A DNA stretch of 64,000 bases. Source: JAXGXJ01 sp963816155 (GTDB lineage: Bacteria > Actinomycetota > Thermoleophilia > RBG-16-64-13). Below the pieces are notes generated by a model. That model was not told the origin of the DNA. It made no database searches and saw nothing but the letters and a program-made list of their open reading frames with translations. Below, piece after piece: positions 55,314-63,119 of the stretch (positions are counted from its first letter, which is position 1; each line of letters starts with the position of its first letter). The position numbers were made by a program, and so were the translations under genes. Location of the stretch: NCBI GenBank assembly GCA_963816155.1, contig CAWFJE010000011.1:124001-188000 (forward strand). Reading direction: 5' to 3'.

Positions 55314-55932
55314 CAGCGTTGGTCTCCGCATCCTCGAGTAGAGCCACCAGAGCGCGCGCCGCCGCACCGCGATGCGAAACCGCGTCCTTGCTGTCCGGAG
55401 CAGCTTCGGCAAGCGTCGCTTCCCATGCCAGAGGCCGGAACACAGGGTCGTAGCCGAAGCCGTCTTCGCCCCGCGGAGCCTGTTCGATGACGCCGGCAGA
55501 CTCGCCGCGGACCTCCAACATCACAGGTGGCTCGAGAGGCGAGTTCGCGGGTAGCAGAAGACAGAGAGAGCAGACGAAGGTCGCGCTCCGGTCCGCTGCG
55601 CCCTCCAGTTCGCCCAGCAGTTTGCGCACGTTCTCATCATCCGTGGCCGACTCGCCCGCGAAGCGGGCTGAATGCACGCCGGGCCGACCCTCCAAAGCCC
55701 TCACCTCCAGACCTGAGTCGTCGGCCAGGACCGCACGCCCTCCTCCCAACGCCTCGAACGCAGCCCGCGCTTTGAGAAGCGCGTTGTCACGGAAGGTAGT
55801 ACCCGTCTCTTCGGGCATAGCTATGTCCTCCGGCAGCCGCTGCACGGCGCAGACCCCGGCCAGAAGGCGGCCGAACTCCCGCGCCTTACCCGCATTACGG
55901 GTAGCCAGCACCACGGAGAGACGTTGCGTCAC
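55303..55932 (-). CDS. rdgB: XTP/dITP pyrophosphatase (RdgB/HAM1)
   Basis: A 209-residue house-cleaning enzyme that hydrolyses dITP, dXTP and XTP to keep them out of nucleic acid. Family motifs: LATRNAGKAREF at the start, LADDSGLEV (about 68), GFGYDPVF (about 160) and SHRG (about 187). The GTG overlaps the rph stop by four bases (GTGA), a common rph-rdgB arrangement. Confidence 0.95.
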   Translation of the reverse strand: MTQRLSVVLATRNAGKAREFGRLLAGVCAVQRLPEDIAMPEETGTTFRDNALLKARAAFEALGGGRAVLADDSGLEVRALEGRPGVHSARFAGESATDDENVRKLLGELEGAADRSATFVCSLCLLLPANSPLEPPVMLEVRGESAGVIEQAPRGEDGFGYDPVFRPLAWEATLAEAAPDSKDAVSHRGAAARALVALLEDAETNADGH

Positions 55933-56690
55933 GACCGCTCCTCGCCGCCGCTCTTCACGTAGGCCCGCGCCACCACTCCCATCTGTGCCGCAGTGAGGAC
56001 CGCTATCGCGTCGGTGGCCAGATCGAGCAACTGATCGAGCACCGCCCGCTCGAAGGGGACCGATTCAGCCGTAGCCTGGACCTCGATGATCTTGCCCGCG
56101 CCGGTCGTGACCACGTTCATGTCCACGTCGGCAGTGCAGTCCTCTTCGTATTCCAGATCCACGACCGGCATACCACCGACCACTCCTACGCTCACCGCGG
56201 CGATCGAATCGGCCAGGGGAAGTGCGCGAAGATTGCGCGCATCCACCGCCCTCTTCAGCGCGAGGTGCAGGGCAAGGTACGCACCGGTCACGGCTGCGCA
56301 GCGTGTGCCGCCATCCGCCTCCACCACGTCACAGTCGATGTAGATGGTCTTCTCTCCCAAAGCTTTCATATCCAGGACCGCGCGGAGGCTACGCCCGATG
56401 AAACGCTGGATCTCCACGGTGCGTCCGTCCTGGCGCCCACGCACGGCCTCGCGTGGCGTACGGTCGCGGGTGGAACTCGGCAGCAGCGAGTACTCCGCGG
56501 TCAGCCAGCCACTGCCGCTGCCCCGCCGCCAGGCGGGCACTCCGTTGACGACCTGTGCCGAGCACAGGACCCGTGTCCCGCCCAACTCGATGAACACCGA
56601 CCCGTCGGCGGTGCTGACGAAATCGGGAGTGAGCTTCAGGGGCCGGAGCTCGGCAGGAGTCCTGCTGCCCGGACGCACACCATCATTCAT
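55929..56690 (-). CDS. rph: Ribonuclease PH
   Basis: A 253-residue phosphorolytic exoribonuclease that trims tRNA 3' ends, which matters here because most tRNA genes in the window lack an encoded CCA. Motifs: GGTRVLCSAQV (about 38), EYSLLPSSTRDRTPRE (about 67), RFIGRSLRAVLD (about 97) and the C-terminal EVQATAES. The ATG has GAGGTG eight bases upstream and overlaps the murI stop by four bases. Confidence 0.95.
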   Translation of the reverse strand: MNDGVRPGSRTPAELRPLKLTPDFVSTADGSVFIELGGTRVLCSAQVVNGVPAWRRGSGSGWLTAEYSLLPSSTRDRTPREAVRGRQDGRTVEIQRFIGRSLRAVLDMKALGEKTIYIDCDVVEADGGTRCAAVTGAYLALHLALKRAVDARNLRALPLADSIAAVSVGVVGGMPVVDLEYEEDCTADVDMNVVTTGAGKIIEVQATAESVPFERAVLDQLLDLATDAIAVLTAAQMGVVARAYVKSGGEERS

Positions 56691-57499
56691 AATCGTGTCA
56701 CCTCTCTGATGGGCAGCTGCAGGAAGCGAGCACCCACTTCGCGGAATTCTTCAGGATCTCCCGTGCAGACGAAGCGGTAGTCGCCTTCTTGCCGGGCTCC
56801 ATTGATCATGCCTTTGCGCTCCAATATGGCGCTCACTTCGCGGGCGGTCTCTTCGGCGGAGTCGATGAGCGATACCCGCGGCCCCAGGAGACGTCTGAGC
56901 ATGGGAGATATCAATGGATAGTGGGTGCATCCCAGGATGACCGTATCTACTTCAGCCGCCTTGAGAGGAACGACACACTCGCGGGCGGCCGCCTCAGTCT
57001 GTTCGGAGAAGACGTCGCCAGCCTGGATAAGCGGCGCGAGCCGCGGGCAGGGCACGGGGAACACCTCCAACCCGGCGTCCAGAGTTTGCAGGGCTCTTTG
57101 GTATGCATTCGACCGCACCGTGGCATCGGTGGCCATGAGACCGACCCGCCTGTTGCGCGTAGCCTGCACGGCCGCCCACGCCCCCGGTATGACCACACCT
57201 ATGATGGGAGTGGAGAAGGTCGCCTGCAGTTGGGGCAAAGCGGCTGCGCCGGCGGAGTTGCAGGCCACCACGATGAGCTTCACGTTCTGCGTCACGAGGT
57301 AGTCGACGGCGCCGAACGCCAGCGAGCGCACTTCCGAGAGCGACTTGGACCCATACGGGAAGTTGCGTGTGTCTCCCAGGTAGACGTAGTCCTCCTGGGG
57401 CAGATTCACCAGGCACTCGTGGAGGACCGTCAGGCCGCCCACCCCGGAATCGAAGACACCTACGGCTCTGCTGTCGCTCTGAAGTTCTGGTTCGCTCAT
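56687..57499 (-). CDS. murI: Glutamate racemase
   Basis: A 270-residue cofactor-independent racemase making D-glutamate for peptidoglycan. The two catalytic cysteines are in VACNSAGA (about residue 80) and GCTHYPL (about 190), with the N-terminal GVFDSGVGGLTV. A TAGAAT -10 box lies nine bases before the ATG with no Shine-Dalgarno, so the message may be nearly leaderless. It heads a transcript with rph, rdgB and the metallopeptidase. Confidence 0.95.
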   Translation of the reverse strand: MSEPELQSDSRAVGVFDSGVGGLTVLHECLVNLPQEDYVYLGDTRNFPYGSKSLSEVRSLAFGAVDYLVTQNVKLIVVACNSAGAAALPQLQATFSTPIIGVVIPGAWAAVQATRNRRVGLMATDATVRSNAYQRALQTLDAGLEVFPVPCPRLAPLIQAGDVFSEQTEAAARECVVPLKAAEVDTVILGCTHYPLISPMLRRLLGPRVSLIDSAEETAREVSAILERKGMINGARQEGDYRFVCTGDPEEFREVGARFLQLPIREVTRL

Positions 57500-57597
57500 C
57501 GCCCGGCGATTCTACCAGACGGCCGAGGCGGCTCTGCCGCAGGCGTGGGACGCGGCCTACTCGAACGGGCCGGGCGCGAAGGTGGAGTGGGCGCTGC

Positions 57598-57924
57598 CTA
57601 CTCGCCGAAGAGCCGGACGCCGCGATACCGGTATGCGTAGCTGGGGACGATGGTATTGAGCTCGCAGACGAGACGAAGCTCCAGCAGACCGTCCACGGCC
57701 GGCCCGCACTGCTCCACCGGGCAGGAGAGACGACTCTGGATCTGCTTAAGCGTCAGAGCACCATCGGCCGCCTGCAGACAGTCCAGAACCTGAGTCTGTT
57801 CCAGGCTCAGACGTGGCGCGCTGGAGCTTTCTAAAATACCGGATGGAAGGACTGTCTGTGGTTCATCGGACGCGGTTCGGGTCCCGTGCTTCTTGAGTTC
57901 TTGAGTACCCGGAGGGTACATCAT
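57598..57924 (-). CDS. Small winged-helix-like protein
   Basis: A 108-residue protein with a polar N-terminal third and a C-terminal domain (about 40-108) whose pattern LTLKQIQSRLSCPVEQCGPAV, then a hydrophobic helix and strand pair, looks like a winged helix. Two cysteines are near the recognition helix. AAGGAG lies six bases before the first ATG of an ATGATG pair. The exact inverted repeat GTACCC-N3-GGGTAC (57905-57919) falls in its first codons and could be an autoregulatory site. No family was recognised. Confidence 0.55.
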   Translation of the reverse strand: MMYPPGTQELKKHGTRTASDEPQTVLPSGILESSSAPRLSLEQTQVLDCLQAADGALTLKQIQSRLSCPVEQCGPAVDGLLELRLVCELNTIVPSYAYRYRGVRLFGE

Positions 57925-58010
57925 GAGGGACTCCTTTCGGGCGCTGGAATCTGCCTGGCCCGACACATGAGAGAGGAGAGATATGCGGTAGATACCCGCG
58001 CTCCGCCGGA

Positions 58011-59246
58011 CTAAACCTTGAGGACCTCATGGTCGTCGGTGCTTCTGAAGAAGATCAGGGAGATGGCGATCATGCCCGCGGAGACCAGCCATATGACCGC
58101 GTATTCGCGGCCTGGGGCCATGTACCTGGCGGCGATGTCGATGGCCACCCCGGCGATGAGAGGGGCGACAATGTTCGCGAAACCCCTCGTCATGGAGAAC
58201 ATGCCCGTGAACTGGCCGATGTTCTCCTTGGGCATGAGTTTGATGAGGATGGCGTAGGGCAGCGTCAGGACGATTGAGCCGCCCAGGCCGAAGATGGGCA
58301 GGAACAGGAACGTCAACCAGATATCCTTCACGAAGAAGCCGAAGATACAGCCCCCAAGATAGATCCACAGACCGACGCGCATGATTAGGGCGCGGCCGTA
58401 CTTGTCCGCCAGCCACCCGCTGGCCAAACCGGCGATCATGTACGTGACCCCCACCAGCCCCAAGAGCAGGGCTCCCACCGATGTGGACGCACCCAGGGTG
58501 TTGATGAAGTACAGCATGATGAAGGGCCGCAACCCGGCCAGGGTCGACTCCCAAAGGAACGCAGCTATCATGAAGCTTTGGATGGGTTTGTTCTGCGCGG
58601 TCGATCGGATGACCTGCTTCATCTCTCCCCAGACCCCCTGCCGACGCGGGGGTGCAGACTCCGGCTCCGGTTCTGTGAAGCGCCGTACTGTCAGATAGGT
58701 GAAGAGCATGATGAGGATACTGGTCAGGATGAAGGGCGAGGGGATCCAACGGGCGAACAACACCCCGGCTACGACCATGCCCAAGAACATGCCTCCGCCC
58801 CTCATGAAGCTCTGGACCCCCTGCACACGCCCGTGACTGGAGGGAGGGGTGACATCGGGCAGCAGTGATTGATACGGGGACGTGTAGAAATGGTAGGCGG
58901 CGAAGAAGACGAAGGTGGATACCGCTATGGGAGCGTAGCCTGTCTGGAAAGGCGCGAGCATGAGAGCGGCGGCCATGAAGGGGGCGGCGAAGATCATGAA
59001 GGGTCTGCGGCGGCCCCAACGTTTGGTCCAGATGCGATCGCTCAGCACACCGACGAACAGGGGAATCATGGCCGAGAAGATGCCCTCGCCGCCGATGGCG
59101 AATCCGATGAGGGTGGCCGAGTCGGTGTAGTTCTTGAGGATGACGGGCAGGTACGTCGTCACGAGCGAGAGACCCGTCGCGAAGCCCAAGGTGGGAAGCG
59201 TGAGGATGAGCATGGACCTGATGCCCATCTTATCCTCGTTACTCAC
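58011..59246 (-). CDS. Major facilitator superfamily transporter
   Basis: A 411-residue inner-membrane carrier with about twelve hydrophobic segments. The loop 2-3 motif appears as GVLSDRIWTKRWGRRRP (about residue 68) and its second-half copy as GWLADKYGRAL (about 275), and a cytoplasmic loop (about 195-225) separates the halves. The pattern resembles sugar-type MFS members (GPH/sucrose-like), but the substrate cannot be inferred. The GTG start is used; an ATG six codons later with GAGG upstream is equally good. It stands alone. Confidence 0.88.
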   Translation of the reverse strand: MSNEDKMGIRSMLILTLPTLGFATGLSLVTTYLPVILKNYTDSATLIGFAIGGEGIFSAMIPLFVGVLSDRIWTKRWGRRRPFMIFAAPFMAAALMLAPFQTGYAPIAVSTFVFFAAYHFYTSPYQSLLPDVTPPSSHGRVQGVQSFMRGGGMFLGMVVAGVLFARWIPSPFILTSILIMLFTYLTVRRFTEPEPESAPPRRQGVWGEMKQVIRSTAQNKPIQSFMIAAFLWESTLAGLRPFIMLYFINTLGASTSVGALLLGLVGVTYMIAGLASGWLADKYGRALIMRVGLWIYLGGCIFGFFVKDIWLTFLFLPIFGLGGSIVLTLPYAILIKLMPKENIGQFTGMFSMTRGFANIVAPLIAGVAIDIAARYMAPGREYAVIWLVSAGMIAISLIFFRSTDDHEVLKV

Positions 59247-59342
59247 GCGAAGTCATCCCCCCGTCTCCCTCCGACCGACCATCGAAGCCGCACGGCCCAG
59301 CACAGAGGCCACGCGGATGATATCAAAGGGGCGGGTATGACC

Positions 59343-59378
59343 GCGAGCGACCGGAGGGGGACCCCTCCGGTCGCTCGC
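59343..59378. terminator. Long hairpin after sodB
   Basis: A perfect 17-bp G+C-rich inverted repeat with almost no loop, twelve bases past the sodB stop. There is no T-tract. Confidence 0.6.
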
Positions 59379-59390
59379 GCATGTCTTCTA

Positions 59391-59978
59391 CTAGCGGGCT
59401 GCGGCGAGATTCTTCGCCACGAAGTCCCAGTTGACGAGACCTGCCAGGAAGGTCTCCACGTACTTCGGGCGCAGGTTGCGGTAGTCGATGTAGTACGCGT
59501 GCTCCCACACGTCGATGGTCAGGAGCGCCGTCTGCCCGTGTTTCAGGGGCAGGTCGGCGTTGGCGGTCTTGGTCACCTTGAGGGTGCCGCCTTCGGCGAC
59601 GAGCCAGGCCCAGCCGGACCCGAACTGCGTGGCCGCGGCTTGGCTGAACTCTGTCTTGAAGGCTTCGTAGGATCCAAAGGCCTCGTCGATGGCGGCAGCC
59701 AAGGCACCCGTGGGGACGCCCCCACCACCGGGCTTCATGCAGTTCCAGTAGAAGGTGTGGTTCCACACCTGGGCCGCGTTGTTGAACACTCCCCCGTCCG
59801 CGGTCTGGATGATCTCTTCTAGACTCTTGGAGGCAAGGTCGGTGCCCTCTACCAGATTGTTGAGGTTCGTGACATAGGCATTGTGGTGCTTGTCATGGTG
59901 GTACTCGAGCGTCTCGGCGCTCAGATGCGGTGCCAGCGCGTCCTTCAGGTACGGCAGGTCGGGCAGTGTGAAAGCCAT
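59391..59978 (-). CDS. sodB: Superoxide dismutase, iron type
   Basis: A 195-residue Fe/Mn-family SOD that converts superoxide to peroxide and O2. Metal ligands: His in LEYHHDKHHNAYV, His in VWNHTFYWN, and Asp/His in IDVWEHAYYIDY. The Gln in AAATQFGSGW and NNAAQVWNHTFYWNCM are FeSOD signatures, so iron is the likely metal; cambialism cannot be excluded. The ATG with AAGGAG six bases upstream is used rather than one 13 codons earlier. Confidence 0.95.
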   Translation of the reverse strand: MAFTLPDLPYLKDALAPHLSAETLEYHHDKHHNAYVTNLNNLVEGTDLASKSLEEIIQTADGGVFNNAAQVWNHTFYWNCMKPGGGGVPTGALAAAIDEAFGSYEAFKTEFSQAAATQFGSGWAWLVAEGGTLKVTKTANADLPLKHGQTALLTIDVWEHAYYIDYRNLRPKYVETFLAGLVNWDFVAKNLAAAR

Positions 59979-60018
59979 ACCGCTCTCCTTCTTCCGGGGT
60001 CGATGGTTCGGCCCCATC

Positions 60019-61389
60019 CTACCCCGCTGAGCCGCCCTTCCAAACCTCGGAAGAGTCCTGACTCACGCCCAGACCGCGTAGAAAGAGGCGCAGGACATCG
60101 GAGAAGCGGGGTTCACCTGCATCAGCCATCTCGTACGAGACCTGCACTACCGGCTTGTCTACCGTGATGAGGTCCGCTAGCGACGAGGGGGTGGCGCTGA
60201 GCACCACGTCCGCGGGTACGGCCCGGATGGTGGCCTCAAGGTCCAGAAGTTGCCCTGGGTAGTACCCGAGCGCGGGCAAGATGGGTCCCAGGTGGGGGAA
60301 GCTGCCGTAGATCCCGGCCAGGTCTCCCTGCGCATACGGCTTGGGATCGACTATCTGCGCGGCCCCGTACTTCTGCGCCGCCTGGACACCGGCTCCCGTG
60401 GCCATGCCACCATGAGTGAGCGTGGGCCCATCCTCCACCACAAGGACCCGCTTGCCCCTGATCGCCTCCGTGTCCTCGATAGTGACGACAGACCGGGTCT
60501 TCACCACCACGGCGTCCGGGTTGAGACGGGCGACACTGCGTTCGATCTGAGCCACATTCTCTTCCGGGGCGCTATCCACTTTGTTGATGACCACCACTCC
60601 CGCGCGGCGCAGGTTGACTTCCCCCGGATGGTAGGCGGACTCGTGACCGGGCCGAAACGGATCGACGATCACTATCTCCAAGTCGGCGCGCAGGAAGGAG
60701 AAGTCGTTGTTCCCCCCGTCCCATATGATCACCGGCGCCTCCTTCTCCGCCTCGGCGACGATGGCCGCATAGTCGACTCCCGCCCATACCACGAGCCCCT
60801 TGCGAAGATGCGGTTCGTACTCTTCCCGCTCCTCGATGGTGGTGTGGTGCAGACTGAGGTCCTCGAGAGAGGCGAAGCGCTGCACCCTCTGAGCGTTGAG
60901 ATCGCCGTAGGGCATGGGGTGACGGATGATGGCCGGCCTGATTCCTTCGGACAGGAGTACGTCGGTCAGGAATCTTGAGGCCGGGCTCTTGCCGGCCCCC
61001 GTGCGCACCGCCAGCACCGCGATCACCGGCCGGGAACAGGGAACGGCGGTGCTGCACGGCCCCAACAGAGAGAAATCGGCTCCCGCCGCCAACACCCGCG
61101 ACGCCTGATGCATGACGTGTTCGTGAGAGACGTCACTGTAGGAGAAGATGACCTCATCGATCTGCTCATCACGGATGAGGGCATCGAGCATCTTCTCTGC
61201 GACGATAGGGATGCCGTCAGGATAGTGCGGCCCGGCCAGGCTGGGCGGGTAGCAGCGCCCCTCGATACCTGGGATCTGGGTGGCCGTGAAGGCGATCACC
61301 GTCACCGCCGGGTCATCGCGGAAGCGCACGTTGAAGTTGTGGAAGTCCCGACCGGCCGCGCCCATGATGACCACTCTCTTCTGCTCCAC
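60019..61389 (-). CDS. COG2403-type GTPase (cyclic 2,3-diphosphoglycerate synthetase-like)
   Basis: A 456-residue cytoplasmic protein. The N-terminal Rossmann-like part opens RVVIMGAAGRDFHNFNV and has FTATQIPGIEGRCYPP; a P-loop follows in AVRTGAGKSPASR (about residue 152), then VIWDGGNNDFSF, VINKVDSAPEEN (a G4-like NKxD) and VVEDGPTLTHGG. These are marks of the COG2403 family, some members of which are annotated as cyclic 2,3-diphosphoglycerate synthetase, an enzyme known from methanogens. The biochemical role in bacteria is not established. The GTG start follows GGAGGAGG. Confidence 0.8.
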   Translation of the reverse strand: MEQKRVVIMGAAGRDFHNFNVRFRDDPAVTVIAFTATQIPGIEGRCYPPSLAGPHYPDGIPIVAEKMLDALIRDEQIDEVIFSYSDVSHEHVMHQASRVLAAGADFSLLGPCSTAVPCSRPVIAVLAVRTGAGKSPASRFLTDVLLSEGIRPAIIRHPMPYGDLNAQRVQRFASLEDLSLHHTTIEEREEYEPHLRKGLVVWAGVDYAAIVAEAEKEAPVIIWDGGNNDFSFLRADLEIVIVDPFRPGHESAYHPGEVNLRRAGVVVINKVDSAPEENVAQIERSVARLNPDAVVVKTRSVVTIEDTEAIRGKRVLVVEDGPTLTHGGMATGAGVQAAQKYGAAQIVDPKPYAQGDLAGIYGSFPHLGPILPALGYYPGQLLDLEATIRAVPADVVLSATPSSLADLITVDKPVVQVSYEMADAGEPRFSDVLRLFLRGLGVSQDSSEVWKGGSAG

Positions 61390-61470
61390 CGCTATCCTCC
61401 TCCGCCGTCAGCCCGAGGGTCTCGCTGTTTGGCGCTCGCACGGGCGCCCCCTCTCTGCATTCTAAATGGC

Positions 61471-61500
61471 TGAGGCCCCTTCCGATAGGAAGAGGCCTCA
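61471..61500 (-). terminator. Terminator-like hairpin after RNase P RNA
   Basis: TGAGGCCTCTTCC-TATC-GGAAGGGGCCTCA (13 bp, one G-U pair) lies directly after the 3' end of the RNA; only a short ATTT follows. Confidence 0.7.
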
Positions 61501-61504
61501 ACGG

Positions 61505-61901
61505 TAGCAGCTCTGTAAGCCGGATCCTGTCTAGTGAGTTGCTGGAAGCAACCCACCGAGGCAGCCATCTATCTGTGGCCTTCCGTTGCCGAAAGGCTCA
61601 TGCGACCAACCCGAAGGCATCGGGCGAGCAGCCCTCGAACGCCTCCCTATTCGGCCTTGCACCGGGTGGGGCTTGCCTGGCCGCCGTGTCACCACGGCGC
61701 CGGTGCGCTCTTACCGCACCATTTCACCTTCGCAACCGCAGACACTCCGCCGTAGCGAAGTGCGCGGCGTGCTGTGTAATTTCTGTGGCGCTTTCCCTGG
61801 GGTTACCCCCGCTGGACGTTATCCAGCACCCTGCTCTGTGGTGTCCGGACTTTCCTCATGGACCCGCATCAGCGGGCCCCTGCGGCTGCCCGAGCTGCCC
61901 C
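61505..61901 (-). ncRNA. rnpB: RNase P RNA (bacterial class A)
   Basis: The catalytic RNA of RNase P, which removes 5' leaders from tRNA precursors. Conserved segments on the minus strand: GAGGAAAGTCCGGACACC near the 5' end, CAGGGTGCTGGATAACGTCC, GGGGTAACCCCAGGGAAAG, CACAGAAATTAC and the 3' block AGACAGGATCCGGCTTACAG. About 397 nt, normal for type A. Ends are within a few bases. Confidence 0.96.
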
Positions 61902-61904
61902 AAG

Positions 61905-61913
61905 AGTATATCA
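61905..61913 (-). promoter_or_regulatory. Promoter -10 of rnpB
   Basis: TGATATACT, an extended -10 element, ends four bases before the RNA. The -35 region is weak (AGTTAG). Confidence 0.55.
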
Positions 61914-61939
61914 GTGACTACTTCGCTCTAACTGAGTGG

Positions 61940-62017
61940 CCGGGTACGGGCACATGCCTGCTCACGCAGCCCGTACGACCATGCGGGCCTGCTCCGCAGG
62001 CACATACCCGTGCCCGG
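61940..62017. repeat. Large imperfect inverted repeat
   Basis: Arms of 22 bases (61940-61961 and 61996-62017), complementary with about four mismatches or G-U pairs, enclose a smaller stem. The structure lies between the ABC ATPase stop and the rnpB promoter and may end the transporter transcript. Confidence 0.7.
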
Positions 62018-62087
62018 CTACCCCCCGATGAAAATGAGCAGCCACCGATAGTGCTCGTGGCCGGAGGGCGCCAAGGGCGCATGCGTG

Positions 62088-63119
62088 CTACACCTCTTCG
62101 CCTGGTGCCGGCGCGGAGGGCCGCCCAACCGGCACTGGGAACGGTTTGGCGAAGTGACAGGCCGCTTGGTGTCCACCGGCCACTTCGGCAAGCGGCGGTT
62201 CCTCATCGCTACAGATAGGGAACTCCGCGATGGGGCAACGGGTGTGAAAACGGCACCCGCTGGGCGGGTCGATGGGGCTGGGGACGTCCCCCTTCAGGAT
62301 TATGCGGTTACGTTGCCGCTGTTTCTCCGGGTCGGGCACAGGGGCTGCGGAAAGGAGCGACTGCGTGTAGGGATGATGGGGAGTGTTGTAGACCTCTCGC
62401 CAACCGCCCAGTTCCACGATCTTCCCCAGGTACATCACGGCCACGCGGTCGCATATGTGGCGGATGACGGCCAGGTCGTGGGCTATGAAGAGATAGGTGA
62501 GGCCGAACTGCTCCTGCAGATCCTCGAGGAGGTTGATGATCTGGGCCTGTATGGATACGTCCAAAGCCGACACAGGCTCGTCGCACACCACCATCCTTGG
62601 ACGGAGCATGAGCGCACGGGCGATGCCCACCCTCTGCCTCTGACCGCCGGAGAACTCGTGCGGATAGCGGTGGATGTGCTCGGGATTCAAGCCCACCACC
62701 TCGAGCATCTCCTTGGACCGTTTCTCCCGCTCCCTGCGACTGCCGATGCCGTGGATGACAAGGGGCTCCGACATGATCTCCCCGAAGGTCATGCGCGGGT
62801 TGAGCGAGGCATACGGATCCTGGAAGATGAACTGCACGTCGCGGCGAAAAGCCTTGAGTCTACTTCCCTTCAGGGCCCTGACGTCAGTACCCTCAAAATG
62901 GACCGTGCCTGCCGTAGGTTCCAGAAGACGGATTATGCATCGGCCCGTCGTCGATTTCCCGCAGCCCGATTCGCCTACGAGGCCGAGGGTCTCACCTTGA
63001 GCGACCGAGAATGTGACGTCGTCCACCGCCTTGACCGTGTCTCCCAGGCGCGAGAAGATCACGCCCTTGCTGACAGGGAAGTGCTTGGTGAGCTTCTCCA
63101 CTTCCAGCAGCGCGCTCAA
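62088..63119 (-). CDS. Dipeptide/oligopeptide ABC transporter ATP-binding protein (OppF/DppF type)
   Basis: A 343-residue ATPase of a peptide importer, on the inner face of the membrane. Walker A GESGCGKST (about residue 48), Q-loop FIFQDPYASLNPRM, signature FSGGQRQRVGIARAL, Walker B VVCDEPVSALD and the H-loop IAHDL are present. The C-terminal oligopeptide-transporter extension has CRFHTRCP with its cysteines. The TTG start overlaps the upstream ATPase stop by four bases (TTGA) with GGGAG upstream. Permease and binding-protein genes should lie beyond the window. Confidence 0.93.
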   Translation of the reverse strand: MSALLEVEKLTKHFPVSKGVIFSRLGDTVKAVDDVTFSVAQGETLGLVGESGCGKSTTGRCIIRLLEPTAGTVHFEGTDVRALKGSRLKAFRRDVQFIFQDPYASLNPRMTFGEIMSEPLVIHGIGSRREREKRSKEMLEVVGLNPEHIHRYPHEFSGGQRQRVGIARALMLRPRMVVCDEPVSALDVSIQAQIINLLEDLQEQFGLTYLFIAHDLAVIRHICDRVAVMYLGKIVELGGWREVYNTPHHPYTQSLLSAAPVPDPEKQRQRNRIILKGDVPSPIDPPSGCRFHTRCPIAEFPICSDEEPPLAEVAGGHQAACHFAKPFPVPVGRPSAPAPGEEV

